64,000 nucleotides of DNA, taken from assembly GCA_018436725.1 (NCBI GenBank), contig JAHDKT010000055.1, forward strand, positions 1 through 64,000. Direction: 5' to 3'. Each line of letters opens with the position of its first letter. Position 1 is the stretch's first letter. The notes beneath the pieces are model-generated. The model was not told the DNA's origin and made no database searches. It worked only from the letters and a program-made list of their open reading frames with translations. The translations under genes and the position numbers were made by a program. Shown here in pieces: positions 52,490-59,286 of the stretch. This DNA comes from Synergistaceae bacterium. Its GTDB lineage: Bacteria > Synergistota > Synergistia > Synergistales > Aminobacteriaceae.

Positions 52490-52518
52490 TTGCAAAAACA
52501 GCATACGGCAGATATAAT
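52490..52518 (+). promoter_or_regulatory. Native promoter of the disrupted tRNA-Gly
   Basis: TTGCAA (52490-52495) and TATAAT (52513-52518) are 17 bases apart, 23 bases before the truncated tRNA. Transcription from here now runs into the mobile element. Confidence 0.75.
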
Positions 52519-52541
52519 ACCATCGTTCAAATCAAGAGAAA

Positions 52542-52580
52542 GCGGACATAGCTCAGCTGGTAGAGCATTAGCTTCCCAAG
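52542..52580 (+). repeat. Left attachment site: 5' fragment of tRNA-Gly
   Basis: Identical to the first 39 bases of the complete tRNA-Gly at 58667, from the acceptor 5' strand through the D-arm to the anticodon loop (TTCCCAAG). After 52580 the sequence diverges, and no tRNA 3' half follows. It is therefore a non-functional fragment that kept the original promoter. It is attL, the remnant of the chromosomal target gene. Confidence 0.88.
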
Positions 52581-52865
52581 GCAGGAAGACTTATGGGGTG
52601 TGGCAATTTCTCGGTGTTCATCGGCGTTCCCGTGAACAAAAGTTATCCTATCACAATAAACCATGCATGTCAAGACTTAGACGCATAACTTTTGCATCAA
52701 AAAACACCTAGCTCTATCAAGAAAAGCGATGGCCAAAAACACCAACAGCGCCCCTTTCAAGGGCGCGTATTCAAAATATTCAGTTCAATTCCTATCCTCC
52801 TTTTGGCTCAGATGAGTTGATTTTCGCTTTTAAGGGGGAAAAATGCAAGCGGGAAAAGTGATTTT
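52581..52865. other. Left-end non-coding DNA of the element
   Basis: 285 bases with no credible gene. A GCGCCC/GGGCGC hairpin lies at 52748-52766 without a T-run. An inverted GTTCA/TGAAC pair near 52617-52637 may be an integrase arm site, but this is unproven. Confidence 0.4.
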
Positions 52866-53930
52866 TTACATACAACAACTGCACGCCTTCAAATGGCGTG
52901 CTCTTTTTTTGCGCTCTTTTTTGCTCGGAGGGCCACGGGGAGGACCGCGAATGCGGGAAAAAGCGCCCCTGACGCCCTCTATTTCCCCTCCTATAATAAT
53001 ACCATCCCCCCCACCCCCTTTCCCCTCCCTCTCTTGGGAAATGCAGATGCTTTTCCTTAGTAAGTGGCCTTCCAAAAGATTTGTCTTTTTGCGGTGTTCG
53101 CGTCTCTGTTCACCTCCCTTCACCGCGGACATGATGCTCGCTCTAGGGCGGTCCTCTCGGATACCCCTCAGAGATGCCCTGAGACGTGCGCAGAGCCTCC
53201 GGACATCGCGGAGAGAGGAGCACTCTGCTCGGACGCGTCGCCATGCAAGGGAGAGGGCTTCGGGGATCATCTCGCAGGGAGTCATCGGCGCGATCACATC
53301 CCAGACCAGAAGCGCGGTCAAGGCGTCCTCGACCGTTGATATCCCCCCTTTCTTCGCAGATGCGCGAGTCGAAAAACGATACTCTGTCCTCCAAATGTGC
53401 CATGATGTATCATCGCCTTTCTTTTTCTTATGTTTGTGTTGCAGCTCAACGGTTTTGTCGTATATCTCGACTGCCCTTGATGCCGGTCTTTTTTTCCCTG
53501 CGAGGAAAAGTGCACCCCCGCAGGGATATTCTTCGAAAAGATGAAAATGGGGGATGCGATCCGGTGCGGGAGATGTCTCCCGCCGCTCATCGAGGGTAAA
53601 ATCGACGCGTCGCACGGTGCCATATCTCCAGTCACAGAGCGCTCCCATGACGGTGCACGCCTCCCACAGACGTGCGATGATCTCGGATGGACGCATGGGA
53701 GGACGATACGACCCAGCATCCCCCGTATCGAGCCGGATGATGACGCGGGGAGGTCTCATCCGTGCCCGCTCGATATGCGCGCGCCATCCATCGCCGCAGA
53801 TCATCCATCGGTTGCCCTTGATTTTTTCACGACGGCATCCGGACGCGCTCAAAGACGCCTCCGGGATAGCCCAGACGCTGCGAAGTGATGTGGGGTATGA
53901 AACGATTATGGTATCGATTCCGGTGCGCAC
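52866..53930 (-). CDS. Replication initiation protein, rolling-circle type (probable)
   Basis: A 354-aa basic protein that I assign to the replication-initiation-factor class of small plasmids and phages. The supporting motifs are VRRVDFTLDERRE near residue 107, then AVEIYDKTVEL and WHIWRTEYRF, the RvDlt...YdK...RlE pattern of Rep_trans/CRI-type initiators. The C-terminal ~80 residues are Arg/Lys/Gly-rich and low-complexity, ending in KACSCCM. The start is a GTG with a weak GGTGA site. It faces the left end of the element. Assignment is by pattern only. Confidence 0.6.
   Translation of the reverse strand: MRTGIDTIIVSYPTSLRSVWAIPEASLSASGCRREKIKGNRWMICGDGWRAHIERARMRPPRVIIRLDTGDAGSYRPPMRPSEIIARLWEACTVMGALCDWRYGTVRRVDFTLDERRETSPAPDRIPHFHLFEEYPCGGALFLAGKKRPASRAVEIYDKTVELQHKHKKKKGDDTSWHIWRTEYRFSTRASAKKGGISTVEDALTALLVWDVIAPMTPCEMIPEALSLAWRRVRAECSSLRDVRRLCARLRASLRGIREDRPRASIMSAVKGGEQRREHRKKTNLLEGHLLRKSICISQEREGKGGGGDGIIIGGEIEGVRGAFSRIRGPPRGPPSKKERKKRARHLKACSCCM
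52881..52910 (+). terminator. Plus-strand terminator inside the rep 3' end
   Basis: GCACGCC (52881-52887) pairs with GGCGTGC (52895-52901) and is followed by TCTTTTTTT. It acts on the plus strand, opposite to rep, and would stop transcription entering from the tRNA promoter at 52490. Confidence 0.65.
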
Positions 53931-53972
53931 GCATTTTTCACCGGCAGGAGAGGAAAAATTTAGGAAAAGGGG

Positions 53973-54055
53973 TTGATTTGCGGTAAAATCCTGATATAAT
54001 ATAGGAATTCCTACCGCGCTCCGTTGGGTCTTCGGGACCCTCGGGGCCTTTTTTT
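53973..54055 (+). ncRNA. Candidate short RNA opposite the rep leader
   Basis: TTGATT (53973-53978) and TATAAT (53995-54000), spaced by 16, predict a start near 54007. A GGGTC/GACCC stem (54026-54040) and a run of seven T after GGGGCC end about 50 bases later. The transcript would run opposite to rep and upstream of its start, the position of copy-control antisense RNAs in small plasmids. It is seen only as a promoter plus terminator. Confidence 0.35.
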
Positions 54056-54286
54056 ATGTCTCATCCTACCATTTGATAATATGCAAGTTTTTCTTGCTGG
54101 CACACAACCACGCAAAACTGCAAATCAATCCATCTCAAAAATCAATCCACAAAAAGAATGTACAAATAACATTTTACTTGCCTAAGTCTAATAGAGTATG
54201 AAAATCCTCTCCCCCGCGGCGGAGACTTTCATCACTTTTCCTCATACATCTCCAAGAAAAACTCAAAGTATTATTCCAAAAAAAAT

Positions 54287-54374
54287 CGCACGGACAAAAA
54301 TCATCCGTGCGGCCCCCGCGTACATCTGCGGGGGACATTTGATATCGATTCCCCCGCTCACATCTCGGCGGGGG
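54287..54374. repeat. Three consecutive hairpins, two with the same design
   Basis: CGCACGGA/TCCGTGCG (54287-54311) is followed by CCCCCGC/GCGGGGG twice (54313-54334 and 54351-54374). The loops of the two C/G hairpins both contain ACATCT. Spaced identical hairpins with a shared loop resemble initiator or relaxase binding sites at a plasmid origin. Confidence 0.5.
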
Positions 54375-54579
54375 TACCCCCTGCCCCCGCCGGAAAGTCA
54401 AGTGCCCCACGGAGAAGCTGTTGGGTCTGGGGGGGTGCGGGATCCCCCCTCCGGGGGAGAGGAATGGTCAGTCCCTTTCCTTCCTTTCCATCGCATAGGG
54501 GCATTCGGAGCAGCAGCAGGAGCAGCCCTCGCAAAAACCTTTTTTAATTTCTTCTTTTTCATGCTTTATTTTTTGTTTT

Positions 54580-54783
54580 TTATTTCGTTTCATTTTTCTC
54601 AGTCCCCTTCATTCTCTCCATGATGCGCCGCAAATGCGTGAAATTTTCAGATAAAAGAGCCCATTTCAGTAGTTCGATTTCCCCTTGAGTCGCCCATCTG
54701 CGGAAAAGTTTTTTCCCCTGTTCGACTTTTCTTTCCCTGTAGCGCCGCGATTTTTCCGCAGAGTATCCCCGTTTTTTTCTCAT
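54580..54783 (-). CDS. Small basic protein, possible ribbon-helix-helix regulator
   Basis: A 67-aa basic protein starting at the ATG at 54783, with AAAGGGG about nine bases upstream. The sequence KSRRYRERKVEQGKKLFRRW matches the RYRER-x5-G-x3 pattern seen at the start of small plasmid-borne CopG-like regulators. The remaining helix (GEIELLKWALLSENFTHLRRIM) fits an RHH or helical dimer. A longer frame upstream is an antisense shadow of mobC. It is divergent from mobC across a hairpin-rich region and could repress mobilization or rep genes. Function is inferred. Confidence 0.5.
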   Translation of the reverse strand: MRKKRGYSAEKSRRYRERKVEQGKKLFRRWATQGEIELLKWALLSENFTHLRRIMERMKGTEKNETK

Positions 54784-54910
54784 ACAAATCAGCCCCTTTC
54801 TTTCTTGAATATATAAATTTTCCGGACGCGCACAACCGAAGTGCGCGGCGGAAGTGCGCTTTCGAGGTTTTTGTTTTTCTTTCGAAAACTGACATATTCC
54901 TCTATGAGGA

Positions 54911-54947
54911 GCGAGGTATGACTTTTGCTTCGCAAAAGTCCCCTCGC
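54911..54947. other. Candidate origin of transfer (oriT)
   Basis: A nested inverted repeat: GCGAGG outside and GACTTTTGC/GCAAAAGTC (54920-54928 and 54932-54940) inside, closed by CCTCGC at 54942-54947. It lies about 60 bases upstream of mobC and the relaxase gene, where oriT normally sits. Direct repeats GAAGTGCGC at 54838 and 54851 are nearby. The nick site cannot be told from sequence alone. Confidence 0.45.
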
Positions 54948-55004
54948 CTCCCTTTTCTCCCTTCGGTCGGGGAGGGAAAACCCATATGTGAGGAGGAATA
55001 AAAA

Positions 55005-55310
55005 ATGGTATCCAGACATTGCGTTTCTGTTCGTTTTTCAGAGGAGGAGCTTGCAAAAATCGACGGATATCGAGGAAAAATTCCGAGGGGGACATGGTGC
55101 CGAAAAGCGATTCTTGGAAAACCGATCGCGGTTCCACCGCCAGTAAATCGCGAAAAATATGCGGAGACTGCGAGGTGGGCGGCCGCTCTATCTCAAATCG
55201 CCCATCATCTAAACCGGGGAGAAGTGCCGGATCTAATCGAGGTTCGGAGAGATCTCGCTCATTTTCGCCGGTCTCTTCTCGGACTGCGGGAGGGGGATGA
55301 AAAATCATGA
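55005..55310 (+). CDS. MobC-like relaxosome accessory protein
   Basis: A 101-aa MobC-family protein that helps the relaxase open DNA at oriT. The N-terminus VSVRFSEEELAKIDGYRG is an RHH-type start, and ALSQIAHHLNRG near residue 61 is the typical MobC motif (LNQIA..LN.G). GAGGAGGAA precedes the ATG. The stop overlaps the relaxase ATG (ATGA). Confidence 0.83.
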   Translation: MVSRHCVSVRFSEEELAKIDGYRGKIPRGTWCRKAILGKPIAVPPPVNREKYAETARWAAALSQIAHHLNRGEVPDLIEVRRDLAHFRRSLLGLREGDEKS

Positions 55311-56986
55311 AGGCGAAAATCACACGCGGGAAGGGCTTTAAAGGACTTCTCTCATATGCTCTGGGAAAAGAAGGATCTGAAGTTATCTGCGGAACTGTGG
55401 TGGGGGAAACCGTTTCCGATTACGCTTCCGAGTTTGGTATAGTTCGTCGACTTCGCGAAGACGTCATGAGGCCGGTCTGGCACGCGAGTTTGGCGCTCCC
55501 CTCCGGTGAGCGCGCCACTCCGGAGGAGTGGAGAGCGCTTTCAAATATGTTCCTTGTACGAATGGATTTTGATCCCGATGCCGCGCAGTGGATCGCTGTT
55601 CGACATCACGACCGCGACCACGATCACATCCATATAATCATGAATAGAATACAGTGCGACGGTTCTCTTTGGCTCGGACGGCGCGATGTTTTCCGCGCCA
55701 TCGAAGCGACTCAACAAATCGAAGATGAATTCCATTTACAAAAAACCCCCGGCTTCCAGAAAAAATCCCATTATTCCCCGACCTCCTCCGAGCGCCGCAT
55801 GATGGCGCGCACCGGGGAAAGATCGGTGAAAAGCACTGTCGCTGCAACGATAACCAAAATTCTGAAAAGTGGCGCGCTATCACGAGCAACATTTGAAGAA
55901 GCATGCAGAAAGGAAGGAATAGAGCCCCGTGCAAATCTGTCAAAAACGACCGGCAAAATGTCGGGATATTCATTTTCCTATGAAAATCACGCCTTCCCCG
56001 GCTCGAAAGTCGGCGCCGGATGGAAAAAGCTCTCGTCGATCCTCGGAGAGCGGGAAAAATCGCATTCCGAAGTCGCGCACGACCTCCGAAGCGCCATTTT
56101 CTCCGCCCTCGAAAGCGGAAATTTTCATTCGGAAATGTCCAAAAAAGGTTGGAGTATCAACGGAAATACGATTTTTTCATCATGCGGACAGACCATAAAT
56201 CTCGAAGAATGGGGGGTTGATGCCGCGGAGATAGATCGAGCTGCGGAAGCGATTAAAAACGCCCCCGCGGAGGAGCGCGCACGCTCCAAGGGGATTTTGC
56301 CCCCGGACTTGGAAAGTCTTGCAATTCTTGCGCTCGCGGCTCCGAATGTTTTGGCGGCATTGGCGGCGTTGCAGATTCTTTGCAGCGTCGAAAAAATCAT
56401 GGACGAGCATCGAAGGGAAGCCCGGAGAGAAGCGTGGGAGAAAGTGCATCAGGTCATGCTGCATATAGAGGAGGAAAAAACGCATGGAAGAGATGATGAA
56501 AGCGTTGTCGCAGATTGGGGAAAGTCTGAAGAAATTGACCGCGGACGCGGAGCAGAGATCGAGGGCGACCCTCGGACTGACAGAGATCATGGAGGGGAGG
56601 AGCAAAGAAATCTCCCGAGAATGGGAATCGAAGGTCGAGAGCGCATGTCAGAAGATCGCCCAGAGCGCGGGATCAGCGCAGTACCTCCAGGAGAGCGCGA
56701 AAGATGCGCTTCAACTCTTGTCTCGGATGATATCAGACCTGAAGAAAATGCAAGTCCAGAGCCGCGCACGGGAGAGGAGCCGCATCATTTGGACCTCGAT
56801 CCTGAGCGCCTTTCTGACCTCGCTGCTCTCGCCGCTCATCTGGCTGATCTCGCAGCGTCTCCTATAGCCCCCGCTCCGGAGGACGCCCCTCCGGAAGAGC
56901 CGGACCCCCTTCCGGAAGAGCAGATAGAGGATATAGAGGTGGAGCCGGAGGAGGAGGAGGTAGAGTCATGGACATGGGGACGGTAG
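55307..56986 (+). CDS. Relaxase/mobilization nuclease, MOBP-like
   Basis: A 559-aa relaxase that nicks oriT and pilots the strand. Motif III is HHDRDHDHIHIIMN at about 100-113 (the HxDxxxxHxH metal triad). Y17 in KGLLSYALG is the probable catalytic tyrosine. The nuclease domain occupies the first ~160 residues; the rest is helical and then highly charged and acidic. From about residue 393 the gene is also read in another frame by the nested MobB/MbeB-like gene. That constraint may explain the low-complexity tail (EPEEEEVESW). Confidence 0.87.
   Translation: MKAKITRGKGFKGLLSYALGKEGSEVICGTVVGETVSDYASEFGIVRRLREDVMRPVWHASLALPSGERATPEEWRALSNMFLVRMDFDPDAAQWIAVRHHDRDHDHIHIIMNRIQCDGSLWLGRRDVFRAIEATQQIEDEFHLQKTPGFQKKSHYSPTSSERRMMARTGERSVKSTVAATITKILKSGALSRATFEEACRKEGIEPRANLSKTTGKMSGYSFSYENHAFPGSKVGAGWKKLSSILGEREKSHSEVAHDLRSAIFSALESGNFHSEMSKKGWSINGNTIFSSCGQTINLEEWGVDAAEIDRAAEAIKNAPAEERARSKGILPPDLESLAILALAAPNVLAALAALQILCSVEKIMDEHRREARREAWEKVHQVMLHIEEEKTHGRDDESVVADWGKSEEIDRGRGAEIEGDPRTDRDHGGEEQRNLPRMGIEGRERMSEDRPERGISAVPPGERERCASTLVSDDIRPEENASPEPRTGEEPHHLDLDPERLSDLAALAAHLADLAASPIAPAPEDAPPEEPDPLPEEQIEDIEVEPEEEEVESWTWGR
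56484..56867 (+). CDS. MobB/MbeB-like mobilization protein, overprinted in the relaxase gene
   Basis: A 127-aa protein encoded entirely inside the relaxase gene in the +1 or +2 frame. AGAGGAGG lies eight bases before the ATG, too good a site to be chance. The protein is helical and coiled-coil-like (SQIGESLKKLTADAEQRS, SAGSAQYLQESAKDALQLL) with a C-terminal membrane anchor (SILSAFLTSLLSPLIWLIS). ColE1 mbeB and RSF1010 mobB are likewise nested in their relaxase genes, and MobB has a membrane anchor. Assignment rests on arrangement and topology. Confidence 0.75.
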   Translation: MEEMMKALSQIGESLKKLTADAEQRSRATLGLTEIMEGRSKEISREWESKVESACQKIAQSAGSAQYLQESAKDALQLLSRMISDLKKMQVQSRARERSRIIWTSILSAFLTSLLSPLIWLISQRLL

Positions 56987-56994
56987 ATGCGATG

Positions 56995-57019
56995 AAAAAC
57001 GGGGGGCGAGTGCCCCCCG
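56995..57019 (-). terminator. Minus-strand terminator after the 108-aa gene
   Basis: A CGGGGGGC/GCCCCCCG stem (57000-57019) with a 4-base loop, followed on the minus strand by TTTTT. It overlaps nothing and lies three bases past the stop of the minus-strand gene. Confidence 0.8.
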
Positions 57020-57022
57020 GAG

Positions 57023-57349
57023 TTATCTCGTCTGCGCTTGCTCCATCTTTCGCGCCTCCAGCGCCTCGATGACTCGGTATCGGCAGATCGTAGCGAGGTA
57101 TGCATGATGTATGACGCTCATCTCGATATCATCATCGGACACCTCCAGATCTTCGGCGAGGTCTATCTCCTGCACCAGTCGCTCCCCCAGTCCTAGGACA
57201 TCATCGCGATCCATGAGATCCCGGATTTCGGCGATCCATGAATCGCCCTCACCTATGGAGGCGACGCGGCGAATTTTATGCCCGCGCCCGGAGACGACGC
57301 AGAAATAAGGCTCTCCGGTGTGCTCATCGTAAAATTTCATAGTTTTCAT
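57023..57349 (-). CDS. Hypothetical protein of the mobile element
   Basis: I do not recognise this 108-aa protein. It starts at an ATG (MKTMKFYDEHTGEPYF) with AAAGGGG upstream. A longer version from an ATG at 57418 is possible, but the AAAGGGG lies inside it. The N-terminal half looks like a small beta-rich domain; the C-terminal half is acidic then helical (VIHHAYLATICRYRVIEALEAR). It follows the integrase on the same strand only at a distance (107 bases) and has its own terminator. Confidence 0.6.
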   Translation of the reverse strand: MKTMKFYDEHTGEPYFCVVSGRGHKIRRVASIGEGDSWIAEIRDLMDRDDVLGLGERLVQEIDLAEDLEVSDDDIEMSVIHHAYLATICRYRVIEALEARKMEQAQTR

Positions 57350-57455
57350 GTCATTATTCCCCTTTCTTTCACTGTCAATGATATTTTTGAATTTTTGGAT
57401 ATCGTCTATGAGCGCCATTTTTATTTTTTGCTCCCTTCTGCTGACTCTCAATCAG

Positions 57456-58472
57456 CTAAAACCTAAAGGCATTTTGCTTCCTAGATTTTTCCCTTTTGCT
57501 GTCGGTTTGCGAATCGTTTCCGTTATATTTGCTATTTATTTTTAGCATATCAACTCCGTTCAGATGAACATATTTTCGAGTTGTCTGGACGTTCTTATGT
57601 CCCAAAAGATGCGCTATTTCAAGCTCGGACGCCCCCTTTCTAGCTAAGTTGGTGGCCTTTCCATGTCGAAAGGCGTATAACCCCCAATCTGCCCTCAGGC
57701 CAAGTTCCCCCCGCATTTTCCTAACAACATTTTTTTGCAAGGAGGATCGAGAAAACGCCTTTCCAGAAAGGTCAGCAGGAAAAAGCAAGGCGTCATCCTC
57801 GAACTGGCTCTGATGCCGTTTTATGTACTCGTCCCATTCCTCGCGCTCTGGAGTCCCCCGCGGGGGGATAAGGGCCGTTTTCGGCTCCCCGGTCTTCGCA
57901 TCGTCTAAAAGAATCAAGTCTCCGCTTTCGTTGATAGATGAACGGCGGACTTTTTCAAATACCTCGACGGGACGCAGCCCCGAATGAAAGAGCAGCCCAA
58001 CCGCGACCAAATCCCGGAAAGTAGAAAATGAAGAATGAGTTTTAAACCTGTTTCTAAACCATTCCAAAACTTTGACCTGCTCGTCCTCCCTTACTTTCTG
58101 ATGTCGAGCGGGCTCAGCCGATGTTTGTATCCTGATGCCTCTCGAAGGATTTTTCTCGAAAAAAGCGAGTCCGAGCCCATCTTCATCTCCGCAAAAATCC
58201 CAAAATTGCCTCAGATATCGCGTCATCTTATTTTGGTGCACCGGTCCCGCCGTGGAATTTTTCCGCCATGTCAGGAGCGCCTCCCGTTCATTGTCCATCC
58301 AGCGGGCGCCTATCGCGGCTTTGGGATGCCCTGGATCTCCGAGGGGAGCATAGAAAGATGAGACCATATGTCTGTAAGCCTCTTCTGTTGCAGCCGCAAG
58401 GGGTTTCCCCGTTTTCGATCCCCCGGCGTTCAGATGGTCAATCCATCTATCAAGTGCCATTTCGAACTCCAT
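57456..58472 (-). CDS. int: Tyrosine recombinase (integrase)
   Basis: A site-specific integrase of 338 aa. A SAM-like N-terminal DNA-binding domain (about 1-115) precedes the catalytic domain. Catalytic residues: Arg in HSGLRPVEVFE, the second box in LYAFRHGKATNLARKG, His in LLGHKNVQTT and nucleophile Tyr in RKYVHL. The ATG at 58472 has GGGAGGTGAT; longer starts lack this. It lies 195 bases from attR, reading inward. With the tRNA direct repeats it explains insertion in the anticodon loop of tRNA-Gly. Confidence 0.92.
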   Translation of the reverse strand: MEFEMALDRWIDHLNAGGSKTGKPLAAATEEAYRHMVSSFYAPLGDPGHPKAAIGARWMDNEREALLTWRKNSTAGPVHQNKMTRYLRQFWDFCGDEDGLGLAFFEKNPSRGIRIQTSAEPARHQKVREDEQVKVLEWFRNRFKTHSSFSTFRDLVAVGLLFHSGLRPVEVFEKVRRSSINESGDLILLDDAKTGEPKTALIPPRGTPEREEWDEYIKRHQSQFEDDALLFPADLSGKAFSRSSLQKNVVRKMRGELGLRADWGLYAFRHGKATNLARKGASELEIAHLLGHKNVQTTRKYVHLNGVDMLKINSKYNGNDSQTDSKREKSRKQNAFRF

Positions 58473-58580
58473 ATTTTCATCACCTCCCTTAGCATTATTC
58501 ATATTTCGTTTCTGGCGCGCAGGAACAGAATTAGCCACTGAGAAAAATACAAAGAAGTTCTTGTTCTACAAACAGCCCTC

Positions 58581-58609
58581 TTGTTTAAAAACCCGTTTTT
58601 TGGTATCAT
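58581..58609 (+). promoter_or_regulatory. Element-borne promoter for the rebuilt tRNA-Gly
   Basis: TTGTTT (58581-58586) and TATCAT (58604-58609) are 17 bases apart, about 57 bases before the tRNA. It lies inside the element, so it would replace the native promoter separated by the insertion. Confidence 0.5.
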
Positions 58610-58666
58610 TCCTCGCGAAGTTGCAATACCCCATACGCACCAACCTATCTAAGCCATGTGAGACGC

Positions 58667-58705
58667 GCGGACATAGCTCAGCTGGTAGAGCATTAGCTTC
58701 CCAAG
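58667..58705 (+). repeat. Right attachment site (attR)
   Basis: The 39-bp copy of the sequence at 52542-52580. Upstream flanks of the two copies differ (AAA against CGC), so identity begins exactly at the tRNA 5' end. Confidence 0.88.
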
Positions 58706-58742
58706 CTAAGGGTCGCGGGTTCGAATCCCGTTGTCCGCTCCA
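58667..58742 (+). tRNA. tRNA-Gly (CCC), reconstituted at attR
   Basis: A complete tRNA: acceptor GCGGACA/TGTCCGC, anticodon stem TTAGC/GCTAA with loop TTCCCAA (anticodon CCC), T-stem GCGGG/CCCGT (closing pair G-T), discriminator T and encoded CCA. Bases 58667-58705 repeat the left attachment site, so its 5' half comes from the element and its 3' half from the chromosome. Confidence 0.93.
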
Positions 58743-58851
58743 TTTCTTTTCTATAAATTCCCCTATGTTGTTTGCAAGTCTACAGTAGTTACGCCGAAAG
58801 ACTCTTGTGTTGTTCCGTTTTGTTGATTAAGCTCTGGACATATTGTTACGT

Positions 58852-58880
58852 TTGACACAAATTTTGTCTGGTAATAAAAT
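58852..58880 (+). promoter_or_regulatory. Promoter of the V-type ATPase operon
   Basis: TTGACA (58852-58857) and TAAAAT (58875-58880) are spaced by 17 bases. The predicted start near 58887 leaves a leader of about 65 bases before the first gene. Confidence 0.75.
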
Positions 58881-58953
58881 AGTCAATGTTTTTATGTTGA
58901 CCGTGTACGCACAGGGTGTACCCGCGTTTACTCAAGGGAAGGAGGTGGAGTAT

Positions 58954-59286
58954 ATGGCAGCGAATCTGGCTGAAGAAATCAAGGAGGTAGAAGCTCGTTC
59001 AAAAGAGATTGTGAAGGATGCGAAGAACGAGGCCGCTCGAATGCTCAGTGACGCACACAATGACGCCGAGCGCCGGATTAAGGAGGCCAAACAGAAGGCT
59101 TTCAGACTTTTCAAAGAGAATACTGCCTCTGTGGAAAGAGAAGCGGAAGAAAAAGCAAAACAATCTGTTGAAGCCGGCCACAAGAAATCCGAGCAACTTG
59201 CCAAGCAGTACGGGCAAAAGGTCAACGGCGCGGCACAATGGATTTCGGAAGAGGTGATTTCTCGATATGGCAGTGACGAGAATTAA
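58954..59286 (+). CDS. V-type ATPase peripheral-stalk subunit (G/H-like)
   Basis: A 110-aa, almost entirely coiled-coil protein (ANLAEEIKEVEARSKEIV, then long heptads rich in Ala, Glu and Lys). This is the pattern of the AhaH/NtpF stalk subunit that pairs with subunit E. The ATG at 58954 has GGAAGGAGGTGG; a longer frame upstream covers the promoter and is rejected. It overlaps the a-subunit gene by 20 bases. Confidence 0.82.
   Translation: MAANLAEEIKEVEARSKEIVKDAKNEAARMLSDAHNDAERRIKEAKQKAFRLFKENTASVEREAEEKAKQSVEAGHKKSEQLAKQYGQKVNGAAQWISEEVISRYGSDEN

Larger units (their letters stand above)
53931..54579. other. Non-coding replication/transfer control region of the element
   Basis: 649 bases without a convincing gene between rep and the small RHH-like gene. 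It contains a plus-strand promoter-like pair and a hairpin with a T-run (see 53973-54055), an AT-rich stretch (54061-54200), and three strong hairpins at 54287-54374. The right part has several GC-rich palindromes such as GGGGTACCCC at 54371. This organisation suits a plasmid origin. Confidence 0.5.
52542..58705. mobile_element. Integrative mobilizable element in tRNA-Gly(CCC)
   Basis: A 6.1-kb insertion bounded by 39-bp perfect direct repeats (52542-52580 and 58667-58705), each the 5' part of tRNA-Gly up to the anticodon loop. It encodes a replication initiator, a small RHH-like protein, MobC, a MOBP-like relaxase with a nested MobB/MbeB-like gene, an unknown protein and a tyrosine integrase next to the right end. 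No conjugation (type IV secretion) or phage structural genes are present, so it would need a helper for transfer. It looks like an integrated rolling-circle-type plasmid. Confidence 0.88.

Noticed and set aside
52542-52580. A second functional tRNA-Gly
   Set aside because: Only the 5' half is present; no matching anticodon 3' stem, T-arm or acceptor follows.
54784-55323. Upstream extension of the small RHH-like gene
   Set aside because: It is antisense to mobC and the candidate oriT. The downstream ATG has a ribosome-binding site and begins the family-like sequence.
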